Shown one piece after another: positions 33,524 through 41,495 of a stretch of DNA of 41,495 nucleotides; within the stretch, counting starts at the first letter, position 1, and each line of letters starts with the position of its first letter. The notes below the pieces were generated by a model, which searched no databases, was not told the origin of the DNA, and worked only from the letters and a program-made list of their open reading frames with translations. Source of the DNA: Burkholderiales bacterium (GTDB lineage Bacteria; Pseudomonadota; Gammaproteobacteria; Burkholderiales; Burkholderiaceae_C). Location of the stretch: contig CANBSV010000011.1 of the NCBI GenBank assembly GCA_947372225.1, forward strand, positions 1 to 41,495, read 5' to 3'. Both the position numbers and the translations under genes were made by a program.

Positions 33524-34443
33524 AAGCGTGGATCGCGCGCCTGTTCGGTGGCCGCTCGGCGGTCATTGGCATTCCGTATGCCTGGTTGCTGGTGTTTTTC
33601 CTGTTCCCGTTCCTGATCGTCATGAAGATCAGCGTGTCCGAAATGGAATCGGTGACCTTCAAGGATCTGATCACGGTCGCCGACGGCGCGGTGTCACTGA
33701 CGCTGAAATTCAGCAACTACCTCTTCATCACCCAGGACGACCTGTACTTCAAGACCTACCTGTCCAGCTTGAAGTACGCCGCTTGCACGACGGTCTTTTG
33801 TTTGCTCATCGGCTATCCGTTCGCCTACTTCATGGCGCGTGCCAAGCCCACGGCGCAGCCGGCCTTGCTGATGCTGGTGATGCTTCCGTTCTGGACATCG
33901 TTCCTGCTGCGCGTGTACGCCTGGAAGGGGCTGCTGAGCGAAAACGGCTGGGCCTATGACCTGCTCGTGGGCAGCGGCCTGGATCAGGTGATGGCCTCGA
34001 TGGGCCTGGTGCCGGCACCGGGTCAACTGATGAACTCGCCGTTCTCGCTGGTGCTGGGCATGACCTACACCTACCTGCCCTTCATGATCCTGCCGCTGTA
34101 TTCCAACCTGTCAAAGATGGACATGCGGCTGCTCGAAGCCGCGACTGACCTGGGCGCCACGCCGTTCGTGGCCTTCTGGAAGGTCACGGTGCCGCTGTCC
34201 AAGGCTGGGATCATTGCCGGCTCGATGCTGGTGTTCATTCCCTGCGTGGGTGAGTTCGTGATCCCCGAACTGCTGGGCGGCCCGCAAACGCTGATGATCG
34301 GGCGCGTGCTGTGGGACGAGTTCTTCAGCAACAACGACTGGCCGATGGCCTCGTCGGTGGCCGTGGTCATGGTGCTGCTGATCCTGGTGCCGCTGGCCGT
34401 GTTCAGCAAATACCAGGCCGAAGCCAACGAGGTGCGGCCATGA
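33520..34443 (+). CDS. potH: Polyamine ABC transporter permease PotH
   Basis: The 307-residue inner-membrane protein has six predicted spans, the first at about 20-36 (AWLLVFFLFPFLIVMKI). The cytoplasmic EAA loop that meets the ATPase reads EAATDLGATPFVAFWKVTVP. It starts at an ATG overlapping the potG stop and ends with an ATGA overlap onto potI, so potGHI are translationally coupled. Sequence and place match PotH of the putrescine importer. Confidence 0.95.
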   Translation: MKAWIARLFGGRSAVIGIPYAWLLVFFLFPFLIVMKISVSEMESVTFKDLITVADGAVSLTLKFSNYLFITQDDLYFKTYLSSLKYAACTTVFCLLIGYPFAYFMARAKPTAQPALLMLVMLPFWTSFLLRVYAWKGLLSENGWAYDLLVGSGLDQVMASMGLVPAPGQLMNSPFSLVLGMTYTYLPFMILPLYSNLSKMDMRLLEAATDLGATPFVAFWKVTVPLSKAGIIAGSMLVFIPCVGEFVIPELLGGPQTLMIGRVLWDEFFSNNDWPMASSVAVVMVLLILVPLAVFSKYQAEANEVRP

Positions 34444-35279
34444 ACGGCTCGATGCTGCACCGCTGGTTTGGCAAGGGCTGGCTCGCAGCGGGGTTTGTCT
34501 TCTTGTACCTGCCCATCGTGGCGCTGGTGCTGTATTCGTTCAACGACTCTCCGGTGCCCAACGCCTGGCGCGGCTTCACCCTGAAGTGGTACGCCGCGCT
34601 GGCCGCCGACGACGAAATGATCACCGCCTTCGGGCTGTCGATGCGCATCGCGTTTTTCACCGCGTGCTCGTCCGTGCTGCTGGGCACCCTGGCCGCCTTT
34701 GCCCTGGTCAAGTACCACCGGTTCAACGGTCGCACGCTGTTTTCCGGCATGGTCAACGCGCCGCTGGTGATGCCCGAGGTGATCATCGGTCTGTCGCTGC
34801 TGCTGATGCTGGTGTCGGTGCAACGCGCGCTGGGCTTTCCCGATCGCGGCACGCTCACCATCTGGATGGGCCACCTGCTGCTGGGCATGGCCTACGCCAC
34901 GGTGGTGGTCCAGGCGCGACTGCAAGAACTCAATCCCCAACTCGAAGAAGCCGCCATGGACTTGGGCGCACGCCCGTGGCAGGTCTTCACGCTGGTCACG
35001 CTGCCGATGATTTCTCAGTCGCTGATGTCGGCGTGGCTGCTCACCTTCACGCTGTCGCTTGACGACGTGGTGCTGTCGGCTTTCCTGTCGGGCCCGGGCT
35101 CGACGACCATGCCGCTGGTCATCTTTTCGCGCGCTCGCCTGGGCCTCAACCCGACCGTGAACGCGGTGGCCACGGTCATCGTGGTGGTCGTGGCCATCGG
35201 GGTCGTGCTGGCGAGCTACCTGATCGCGCGCGCCGAGCGCAACCGCACGCACGAAATGGCGCTGGCCAATCGGGCCTAG
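34440..35279 (+). CDS. potI: Polyamine ABC transporter permease PotI
   Basis: This 279-residue second permease subunit has six predicted spans and the EAA loop EEAAMDLGARPWQVFTLVTL. LYLPIVALVLYSFNDSPVPN after the first span is typical of PotI/PotC. It completes the PotFGHI system. The start overlaps the potH stop by four bases. The DUF3138 gene follows 43 bases later. Confidence 0.95.
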   Translation: MNGSMLHRWFGKGWLAAGFVFLYLPIVALVLYSFNDSPVPNAWRGFTLKWYAALAADDEMITAFGLSMRIAFFTACSSVLLGTLAAFALVKYHRFNGRTLFSGMVNAPLVMPEVIIGLSLLLMLVSVQRALGFPDRGTLTIWMGHLLLGMAYATVVVQARLQELNPQLEEAAMDLGARPWQVFTLVTLPMISQSLMSAWLLTFTLSLDDVVLSAFLSGPGSTTMPLVIFSRARLGLNPTVNAVATVIVVVVAIGVVLASYLIARAERNRTHEMALANRA

Positions 35280-35322
35280 CCCGCACCGCATGCGCAACAC
35301 CCTCACTTCAAAGGAGCCCACC

Positions 35323-36723
35323 ATGACGATCTGGCGATCTACCGCTCTTGCCCTGGCCATTGCGGCGGCTTTCCCGCTGCCGGCTGCCGCGCAATCGAAC
35401 GCCGACTTGCTCAAGGAACTGCGTGCGCTGCGCGACCGCGTCACGCAACTCGAGGACAAGCTCAAGGCCGCCGAGGCGGTCAAGCCCGCACCCGCCCCGG
35501 TGGCAGTCGCTGCCCCAGCGCCCGCATGGGCGGCTGCACCGGCGCCGGCCGGCATGACGCCGGATCAGGCCCGTGAACTGGGGCGCCTGGCGGTCAAGGT
35601 CGACGCGCTTGAAGACCAGCGCGAGGCGTCGTCGTTCAAGGGACTGAAGATCAGCGGCAGCATCGACCCGGTGTTCATCTACAACAAGGCCCAAGACACC
35701 GCCGGATTCCAGTTGCTCAACAACGTGCACGACGGTGACCACCCGTACACCTACGACAACTCCTTCATCGGCACCGCCACGATCGACTTCCTCAAGGAAT
35801 TCGAAGGTGGTACCAAGCTGCACCTGACGCTGATGCCCGATCGCGGCATTGGCGCCAACATCGGCGGGTCTGTCGTTCACGAGGCCAGCGCCTCCATCCC
35901 CCTGACCGACGAGAAGACACGCCTGATCGTCGGCCAGATCCCCGACTGGTCGGGCTATGAAATGCTGCCGGCGGCGCAAAACAAGCTGGTCACGCACAAC
36001 CTGCTGTTCGACCTGGTCGCGCCGCTTTCGTACACCGGCGCCGGCCTTGAAGTCACGCGTGGCGCTTGGATCGTCAAGGGCGTGGTGGGCAACATGAACG
36101 CCACCAAGAAGGCCTCGGGCGACAAGACGCCGGTGCTGGCCTACCGTGGCGACTACACCATCAACGAATACTCCGGCATCGGTTTTGCCGGCGTCCACGG
36201 CAAGGCCTACAACCCCAACGGGGGCGCCGACACCGGCGTCAATCTGTTCGAGGTCGATGGCTTCTACACCCGTGGCGACTGGACCATGCAGGGCGAGGTC
36301 AGCTTCGGCCGGCAGACCGACGCGGCCGTTGCCACTGACGTGAACGGCAATGCCCAGGACGCCCAGTGGTGGGGTCTGTCGGGTCTGCTGGCCTACAAGT
36401 TCGATCCACGGCTTGAAGGCGTGATCCGCGCTGACTACATCTACAACCGCCTGCATGGCGGCGGATTGCTCGGTTTCGGAAACGACGGCATCAACGGCAT
36501 CGGTCTGGGCTACAGCCGCGACGGTGTGCTCAACCAGGGTCAGCACGGCTCCGACCGCTACGCGCTGAGTGTGGGCGGCAATTACCGCTTCAACGAGTAC
36601 ACGCTGTTCAAGCTCGAATACCGGTTCGACTTTGCCGACCGCCGGGTCTTTGAATACCTCGATCAGTCCGAGTGGAAGAAGAACAACCAGCTGTTCGGCG
36701 CTTCGGTCGTCGTGACGTTCTGA
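35323..36723 (+). CDS. DUF3138 outer-membrane beta-barrel protein
   Basis: The 466-residue protein has a signal peptide (ALALAIAAAFPLPAAAQ), then a coiled coil (LLKELRALRDRVTQLEDKLK), an Ala/Pro linker (about 55-80) and a long region of alternating polar and hydrophobic strands ending in aromatic Phe (VVVTF), as in porins. The layout matches the betaproteobacterial DUF3138 family and recalls substrate-specific porins with an N-terminal coiled coil. AAAGGAG before the ATG at 35323 fixes the start. Its place between the Pot importer and the putrescine dehydrogenase suggests an outer-membrane channel for polyamines; that is inference. Confidence 0.87.
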   Translation: MTIWRSTALALAIAAAFPLPAAAQSNADLLKELRALRDRVTQLEDKLKAAEAVKPAPAPVAVAAPAPAWAAAPAPAGMTPDQARELGRLAVKVDALEDQREASSFKGLKISGSIDPVFIYNKAQDTAGFQLLNNVHDGDHPYTYDNSFIGTATIDFLKEFEGGTKLHLTLMPDRGIGANIGGSVVHEASASIPLTDEKTRLIVGQIPDWSGYEMLPAAQNKLVTHNLLFDLVAPLSYTGAGLEVTRGAWIVKGVVGNMNATKKASGDKTPVLAYRGDYTINEYSGIGFAGVHGKAYNPNGGADTGVNLFEVDGFYTRGDWTMQGEVSFGRQTDAAVATDVNGNAQDAQWWGLSGLLAYKFDPRLEGVIRADYIYNRLHGGGLLGFGNDGINGIGLGYSRDGVLNQGQHGSDRYALSVGGNYRFNEYTLFKLEYRFDFADRRVFEYLDQSEWKKNNQLFGASVVVTF

Positions 36724-36725
36724 CG

Positions 36726-38219
36726 ATGAGCTCCGCTGCGCGCGACTGGCACGCTTTGGCCGCCGGGTGCCGACCCGACGGGAGGATGTTCATCGGCGGC
36801 AGGCGCGGCGACAGCGCCGCTGGCGAGACCTTCGACTGCGTCTCGCCGATCGACGGACGCACCATCGCGCAGGTCGCGCGGGGTCAGTCCGCAGACATCG
36901 ATGCAGCCGTGGCATCGGCTCGGCGCGCGTTCGATGACGGCCGTTGGGCGCACAAGCCGCCGGCCGTGCGCAAGAAGATCCTGGTGCGCTTTGCCGAGAA
37001 GATCCTCGCTGCCAGGGACGAATTGGCGCTGCTCGAAACGCTGGACATGGGCAAGCCCATCGGCGACAGCCTGAGCGTCGACGTGCCATCCAGTGCGCGC
37101 TGCATCGCCTGGTACGGCGAGGCCATCGACAAGGTCTACGACGAGATCGCCCCAACGGCGCGCAGCGCGCTGGCACTCATCACCCGTGAGCCCATGGGCG
37201 TGGTCGGCGCCATCGTGCCGTGGAACTACCCCCTGCTGATGAGCGCGTGGAAGCTCGGCCCTGCGCTGGCCGCGGGCAACAGCGTCGTGCTCAAGCCCAG
37301 CGAGAAGGCATCGCTCACCGCGCTGCGCCTGGCCGAACTGGCGATCGAAGCCGGTCTGCCCGAGGGCGTGTTCAACGTGGTCCCCGGCTATGGCTTTGAG
37401 GCCGGCGAGGCGCTGGCGCTGCACATGGACGTGGACGCCATCGGCTTCACCGGCAGCACACGCGTGGGCCGCAAGATGCTCGAGTACGCAGGCCGCAGCA
37501 ACCTCAAGCGCGTCTACAACGAGCTGGGCGGCAAGTCGGCCTTCGTGGTGTTTGACGACTGCAACGACATCGCGCGCGCCGCGCGCACCGCCGCTGGCAG
37601 CGTGTTCTACAACCAGGGTGAAAGCTGCAATGCGCCCACTCGGGTGATGGTGCATGAGAGTGTGGCGGACGAGTTCATCGAAGTGCTCAAGGCGCAGGCG
37701 CCGAAATATCAGCCTGCCGACCCCCTCCACCCCGACACCGCCATGGGTGCGCTGGTCGATGACAACCAGTTGCGCACGGTGCTGGGCTACATCGACACCG
37801 GCCGAAATGAAGGCGCCAAGCTGCTCTTTGGCGGACAGCAGGCGCGGGCGGAATCGGGCGGTTTCTACGTCGAGCCCACCGTGTTCGAAGGTGTCAACAA
37901 CCTCATGCGCATCGCGCGGGAGGAGATCTTCGGCCCGGTGATCTCGGTGCTGCGCTTTTCCACCGAGGATGAAGCGATCGCCATTGCCAATGACTCGCCC
38001 TATGGCCTGCAGGCCAGCGTGTGGAGCCACCAGTTCGACCGGGTGCATCGCGTGTCTCGCGCGCTGCGTGCCGGCACGGTGCAGGTCAACCAGTACGACG
38101 AAGACGACATCACCGTGCCGTTCGGTGGCTACAAGCAAAGCGGCAACGGCCGTGACAAGTCGCTGCACGCCTTCGACAAGTACACCGAGCTGAAAACCAC
38201 CTGGATGCGCATCGACTGA
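36726..38219 (+). CDS. puuC: Aldehyde dehydrogenase, gamma-glutamyl-aminobutyraldehyde type
   Basis: This 497-residue NAD(P)-dependent aldehyde dehydrogenase has all core residues: Asn167 in IVPWNYP, Lys190 (VVLKPSE), FTGSTRVGRK, Glu266 in YNELGGKS and catalytic Cys301 in YNQGESCNAPTR. EEIFGPVISVLRF and PFGGYKQSGNGRDKSLHAFD are typical of the PuuC/AldH group. It can oxidise gamma-glutamyl-aminobutyraldehyde or free 4-aminobutyraldehyde, so it could serve both routes in the cluster. It starts three bases after the DUF3138 stop and shares a TGATG overlap with the next gene. Confidence 0.9.
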   Translation: MSSAARDWHALAAGCRPDGRMFIGGRRGDSAAGETFDCVSPIDGRTIAQVARGQSADIDAAVASARRAFDDGRWAHKPPAVRKKILVRFAEKILAARDELALLETLDMGKPIGDSLSVDVPSSARCIAWYGEAIDKVYDEIAPTARSALALITREPMGVVGAIVPWNYPLLMSAWKLGPALAAGNSVVLKPSEKASLTALRLAELAIEAGLPEGVFNVVPGYGFEAGEALALHMDVDAIGFTGSTRVGRKMLEYAGRSNLKRVYNELGGKSAFVVFDDCNDIARAARTAAGSVFYNQGESCNAPTRVMVHESVADEFIEVLKAQAPKYQPADPLHPDTAMGALVDDNQLRTVLGYIDTGRNEGAKLLFGGQQARAESGGFYVEPTVFEGVNNLMRIAREEIFGPVISVLRFSTEDEAIAIANDSPYGLQASVWSHQFDRVHRVSRALRAGTVQVNQYDEDDITVPFGGYKQSGNGRDKSLHAFDKYTELKTTWMRID

Positions 38220-39553
38220 TGCAAGCCTTGCGCGAAAAACTGGCGGCCGACGGCGTCCACAGCCTGCTGGCGCAGTTCACCGACGTGCACGGTGTGGCGC
38301 GCGGCAAGCTGGTGCCGCTGAGCCAGCTCGAATTGCTGATGACCGATGGCGTGGGCTTTGCCGGGCCGTCGATCTGGGGCACCGGGCTGCCGCGCACCGG
38401 ACCGCGTGCCGAGTACTACGGCCGCGGCCAGATCGACAGCACGCGCGCCCTGCCCTGGCTGCCCGGCATCGCCCGTGTGGTGTGCGACGGGTTTGTGGCT
38501 GGCGAGCCGTTTGACGGCTGCCCGCGACAGGTGCTGCGCCGTCAGATGGCCCGGCTGGCCGAACGCGGTTGGACGCTGCGCACCGGCATCGAGCCCGAGT
38601 TCTTCCTGCTGCGCCGCACCGACAGCGGCTTTGAGCCCGCCGACCCGTTCGACCGGCTCGACAAGCCGTCGTACGACCTCAAGAGCCTGCCGCGCCAGCG
38701 CGAGTTTTTGCAGGCTTTGGCCGACGGCCTCGCGCGCTGCGGGCTCGACGTGTTCCAGATCGACCACGAGGACGCCCACGGCCAGTACGAACTGAACTTC
38801 CATCACGCCGATGCGCTGACCAGCGCCGATCACCTGATGCTCTTCAAGATGGCCGCGCACACGCTGGCCGAAGAGCGGGGCATGGTGTTCTCGATGATGC
38901 CCAAGCCGTTCGCCAACCAGCCCGGCAGCGGCATGCACTTTCATGTGTCGCTGTGGTCCCGGCCGACCGCAGCGCACACGGCAACGTGCGTGTTTGACGA
39001 TGACGAACAGGATCTGTCGCCGTTGGGCCGGCACTTCATCGCCGGGGTGCTGCACCACGCGGCAGCGCTCACCGCCATCGGCGCGCCCACGGTCAACAGT
39101 TACAAGCGGCTCAGGGTGGGCAGTTCGATCACCGGCACGACCTGGGCGCCGGCCTGCGTGACGCACGGCCCCAACAACCGCACAGCGCTCGTGCGCACGC
39201 TTCCCGGACGCTTCGAGTGGCGCGCGCCGGATGCCTCGGCCAACCCGTACCTGGCCACCGCGGCGCTGATTGCGGCCGGGCTCGATGGCATCGACCGCCA
39301 ACTGGATCCGGGCAGCGCGTGCACCGATGACCTGTTTGAGTGCTCAACGGCGCAACTGCAAGCGCGTGGTATCGCGCATCTGCCCCAAAGCCTGTGTGCC
39401 GCCATCGACGCGCTGGAAGTCAACCCCGTCATCTGCGCCGCTCTGGGCGTCACCTTGGCCGCTGAATTCATCCGGCTCAAGCGCGCCGAATGGAGCGAAT
39501 ACACCGAGCACGTCAGCCCGTGGGAGATGCAGCGCTACGCCGCGGCGTTTTGA
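38219..39553 (+). CDS. glnT: Second glutamine-synthetase-fold ligase (GlnT/GMAS-like)
   Basis: The 444-residue protein has the glutamine synthetase fold but is clearly different from the PuuA-type gene at 28363. Motifs are QFTDVHGVARGKLVPL, GIEPEFFLLRR, DHEDAHGQYELNFHHADAL, MPKPFANQPGSGMHFHVSLW and NRTALVRTLPGRFEWRAPDA. The SDGVGFAG-like TDGVGFAGPSIWG segment is typical of GlnT (type III-like) and gamma-glutamylmethylamide synthetases, so it may glutamylate another amine. It shares one base with the dehydrogenase gene (TGATG), which strongly suggests a joint role. Its 3' end overlaps the convergent aldolase gene by 41 bases. Confidence 0.85.
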   Translation: MQALREKLAADGVHSLLAQFTDVHGVARGKLVPLSQLELLMTDGVGFAGPSIWGTGLPRTGPRAEYYGRGQIDSTRALPWLPGIARVVCDGFVAGEPFDGCPRQVLRRQMARLAERGWTLRTGIEPEFFLLRRTDSGFEPADPFDRLDKPSYDLKSLPRQREFLQALADGLARCGLDVFQIDHEDAHGQYELNFHHADALTSADHLMLFKMAAHTLAEERGMVFSMMPKPFANQPGSGMHFHVSLWSRPTAAHTATCVFDDDEQDLSPLGRHFIAGVLHHAAALTAIGAPTVNSYKRLRVGSSITGTTWAPACVTHGPNNRTALVRTLPGRFEWRAPDASANPYLATAALIAAGLDGIDRQLDPGSACTDDLFECSTAQLQARGIAHLPQSLCAAIDALEVNPVICAALGVTLAAEFIRLKRAEWSEYTEHVSPWEMQRYAAAF

Positions 39554-40181
39554 CGTAGCTGCGAAAGCGCTCGATCACCTCGGCCATCTCGGCGGCATTG
39601 AGCAAGGCGGGCTCCCCGACGGCGAGTGCCTTGAGGTACATCTCGCACAGCGACTCGATTTCCTGAGCGACCTTGATGGCGTGCGCCAATGTGCTGCCTG
39701 CAGCGACCAGTCCGTGATTGGCCATCAGGCAGGCGAGCCGATCGCGCATCGCCTCGGTCACGACCGCTGACAGCGCTTCGGTGCCGAACAGCCGGTACGG
39801 CGCGCAGCGCACCGAATCGCCACCGGCCACCGCCACCATGTAATGAAAGCTCGGCAGATCGCGCCGCAGGCACGCCAGCGCCGTCGCGTGCACCGAGTGC
39901 GTGTGCACGATGGCGTTGAGCTCGGGGCGCTGCGCGTAAAGCGCCCGGTGGAAATGCCATTCGGACGACGGCTGCCAGTGGCCACGCAGATCACCGTCCT
40001 CGCCCATCCACACCAGATCCTCGGGGCCGAGTTCGTCGGCACCCATGCCGGTGGGTGTGATCAGCATGCCGCTGCCGAAGCGGTGGCTCAGGTTGCCGCT
40101 GCTGCCGCGGTTAAGGCCCAGCGCGTCGAGCCGGATCTGGGCGGCCACCAGTTCGCGGCGCACGGCGGCTTCATCGTTCAT
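39513..40181 (-). CDS. Class II aldolase, possible 5-deoxyribulose-1-phosphate type
   Basis: This 222-residue zinc-dependent class II aldolase of the fuculose-phosphate aldolase family has the phosphate site GSSGNLSHRF, Glu74 as likely catalytic acid and zinc ligands His93, His95 (VHTHSVHAT) and His156 (MANHGLV). The ATG at 40181 overlaps the mtnA stop (ATGA), so the two act together. Paired with MtnA it most likely splits 5-methylthioribulose-1-phosphate or 5-deoxyribulose-1-phosphate into DHAP and an aldehyde. This is the DHAP shunt known from Rhodospirillum rubrum and some E. coli. No mtnB, mtnC or mtnD is visible. Confidence 0.88.
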   Translation of the reverse strand: MNDEAAVRRELVAAQIRLDALGLNRGSSGNLSHRFGSGMLITPTGMGADELGPEDLVWMGEDGDLRGHWQPSSEWHFHRALYAQRPELNAIVHTHSVHATALACLRRDLPSFHYMVAVAGGDSVRCAPYRLFGTEALSAVVTEAMRDRLACLMANHGLVAAGSTLAHAIKVAQEIESLCEMYLKALAVGEPALLNAAEMAEVIERFRSYVKTPRRSAASPTG

Positions 40182-41275
40182 GGGTTTTCCTTCGCGCTGC
40201 GATTCCACAGATCGAGCAGCGCAGCCGCGTTGGCGGCCACCACACCGTGTTCGGTGATCAGGCCGCTCACCAGACGGGCCGGCGTCACATCGAAGGCAGG
40301 ATTGGCCGCCACGGTGCCATCAGGCACCAGTTGAACCTCGGCGAGAGAGCCGTCGGCAGCGCGCCCGCTCACGTGGGTGACCTCGCGCGCGCTGCGTTCT
40401 TCGATCGGGATCGACGCGCCATCGGACAGCGTCATGTCGAGCGTGGATGTCGGCATGGCCACGTAGAACGGCACGCCGTTGTCGTGCGCAGCCAGCGCCT
40501 TGAGATAGGTGCCGATCTTGTTGCACACATCGCCAGCGGCGCTCACGCGGTCGCAGCCGACGATCACGACATCGACCTGTGCGCGCTGCATCAAATGGCC
40601 GCCGGCGTTGTCAGCGATCACGGTGTGCGGCACGCCTTCGTGGCCCAGTTCCCACGCTGTGAGGCTGGCGCCCTGGTTGCGCGGGCGTGTCTCGTCGACC
40701 CACACGTGCAGCGCCAGCCCTGCGGCGTGGGCTTGATAGATCGGCGAGGTGGCCGTGCCCCAATCGACCGTGGCCAGCCAGCCGGCGTTGCAATGCGTGA
40801 GCACCTGCAGCGGCCCCGCCTTGCGCGCTGCCATCTCGCGCAGCAGCACGAGCCCGTGGCGGCCGATCGCTTCATTCGTCTGGACGTCGGCTTCGGCGAT
40901 CGCGTCGGCCTCGTCCCAGGCAGCTTGACGGCGCTGGGCCATCGGACTCGTGAGCAAGCGGCGCCGCATGCGCTGCACCGCCCAGGCCAGGTTTGCCGCG
41001 GTGGGGCGGGCGCTGGTCAGGCGCCGGGCGCAGCGCTCGAGCGCATCGTCGCTGGCTTCCTGGTTCGTCTGCAGCGCCATGCCATAGGCGGCGGTCGCGC
41101 CGATCAGCGGCGCGCCGCGCACCCACATGTCGCGTATGGCCGTGTAGACCACGTCCACGCCAGTCAGCCGCTCGAACACAAGCCGGTGCGGCAGCGCACG
41201 CTGGTCGATGACATGCACCGCGCCGCGCGTCGGCTCAGGCCAGATCGTGCGCGACGGCTGACCGTTGATCCTCAT
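40178..41275 (-). CDS. mtnA: Methylthioribose-1-phosphate isomerase
   Basis: MtnA converts 5-methylthioribose-1-phosphate to the ribulose form in salvage of methylthioadenosine. The 365-residue protein carries RGAPLIGATAAYGMAL, the catalytic Cys162 in THCNAGWLATVDWGTA, the catalytic Asp242 in GCDRVSAAGDVCNKIGTY, and PIEERSAREVTH near the end. The ATG overlaps the dusA stop and the TGA overlaps the aldolase start, both as ATGA. Related isomerases also use 5-deoxyribose-1-phosphate, so the pair with the aldolase may treat both compounds. Confidence 0.95.
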   Translation of the reverse strand: MRINGQPSRTIWPEPTRGAVHVIDQRALPHRLVFERLTGVDVVYTAIRDMWVRGAPLIGATAAYGMALQTNQEASDDALERCARRLTSARPTAANLAWAVQRMRRRLLTSPMAQRRQAAWDEADAIAEADVQTNEAIGRHGLVLLREMAARKAGPLQVLTHCNAGWLATVDWGTATSPIYQAHAAGLALHVWVDETRPRNQGASLTAWELGHEGVPHTVIADNAGGHLMQRAQVDVVIVGCDRVSAAGDVCNKIGTYLKALAAHDNGVPFYVAMPTSTLDMTLSDGASIPIEERSAREVTHVSGRAADGSLAEVQLVPDGTVAANPAFDVTPARLVSGLITEHGVVAANAAALLDLWNRSAKENP

Positions 41276-41495
41276 GGTGACGTCAGTGCGGTTGCGGCGT
41301 GATCGAACGGTTTGGGTTCAGCATGCAGTCGCGCTTGAGTAGCCAGAGCGAACACCTCTGAAGCGCGGTGATCCTTCAGTCGGTGATCCGACCACACCTG
41401 ACGCCAGCGCCGTGCGCCGGGCGTGCCATGCCACAGCCCGAGCATGTGACGCGCCACGTGGCTCCAGGCCACACCCTGCGCGGCCTGTGCTCCCA
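41272..41495 (-). CDS. dusA: tRNA-dihydrouridine synthase A, C-terminal part
   Basis: Only the last 74 or so codons are in the window; the gene continues past the right edge. The visible end (GVAWSHVARHMLGLWHG then TPGARRWRQVWSDHRLKD) is the highly typical C-terminal helical segment of DusA, which reduces uridines 20/20a of tRNA using FMN. The flavin-binding barrel lies outside the window. The TGA overlaps the mtnA start by ATGA, so dusA, mtnA and the aldolase gene appear to form one operon, an unusual association. Confidence 0.85.
   Translation of the reverse strand, partial: GAQAAQGVAWSHVARHMLGLWHGTPGARRWRQVWSDHRLKDHRASEVFALATQARLHAEPKPFDHAATALTSP

Noticed and set aside
34071..35555. A 494-codon minus-strand frame opposite potH, potI and the DUF3138 gene.
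   Set aside because: It is antisense to well-supported genes and its product is His/Arg/Gln-rich without domains, as expected for the reverse frame of GC-rich coding DNA. Similar long antisense frames opposite bchZ, aceA, mtnA and the DUF3138 gene were dropped for the same reason.

Overview
The window looks like chromosome from a GC-rich photosynthetic betaproteobacterium, probably Burkholderiales of the Rubrivivax/Roseateles/Leptothrix kind. The grounds are a bchZ-pufBA-LM-C order with a cytochrome PufC, the mltG-tmk-holB-pilZ-tatD housekeeping order, a DUF3138 protein and DUF4936. This placement is inferred from gene families and order, not from a search.

Region 1 (1-5346): the end of a bacteriochlorophyll/puf superoperon. 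It holds bchZ, pufB, an unrecognised 74-residue single-span membrane protein gene lying between pufB and pufA, then pufA, a run of three RNA hairpins, pufL, pufM and the tetraheme lipoprotein gene pufC. A strong two-way terminator follows. These genes make the reaction centre, its LH1 ring and its electron donor.

Region 2 (5347-9632): copper handling. A CPx copper ATPase gene (minus strand) is divergent from a small HMA copper chaperone gene, with a MerR/CueR-like inverted repeat between them. An MscS-type channel gene starts on the chaperone's stop codon.

Region 3 (9633-12720): an accessory island. Two paralogous small helix-turn-helix genes start exactly 1500 bases apart, each behind the same 18-base site, which carries a DnaA-box-like core. 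Two 54-base compound sites close the modules. A ribbon-helix-helix/SEC-C gene sits on the opposite strand in the first module. The second holds a 116-residue unknown and a duplicated hairpin-plus-tail unit.

Region 4 (12720-22092): mostly housekeeping. On the minus strand are a small conserved-looking protein, an exported ankyrin protein, tatD, pilZ, holB, tmk and mltG. On the plus strand are ygfZ, DUF4936 and an NRDE/TANGO2 gene. An exported beta-propeller gene and an exported creatininase-family gene follow on the minus strand.

Region 5 (22137-39553): isocitrate lyase (minus) with a clear promoter and tandem terminators, divergent from a long polyamine-catabolism cluster. The cluster holds an agmatinase-family enzyme, an omega-amino-acid transaminase, PuuB, PuuD, PuuA, a SpuC-type transaminase, the PotFGHI importer, a DUF3138 outer-membrane protein, a PuuC-type dehydrogenase and a second glutamine-synthetase-fold ligase. 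Together they could import putrescine and degrade it both through gamma-glutamyl intermediates and by direct transamination. Isocitrate lyase next door serves C2-carbon assimilation.

Region 6 (39513-41495, minus): the 3' end of dusA, mtnA and a class II aldolase, joined by ATGA overlaps. The last two resemble the methylthioadenosine/5-deoxyadenosine salvage route called the DHAP shunt.

I saw no rRNA, tRNA, CRISPR array or complete insertion sequence.
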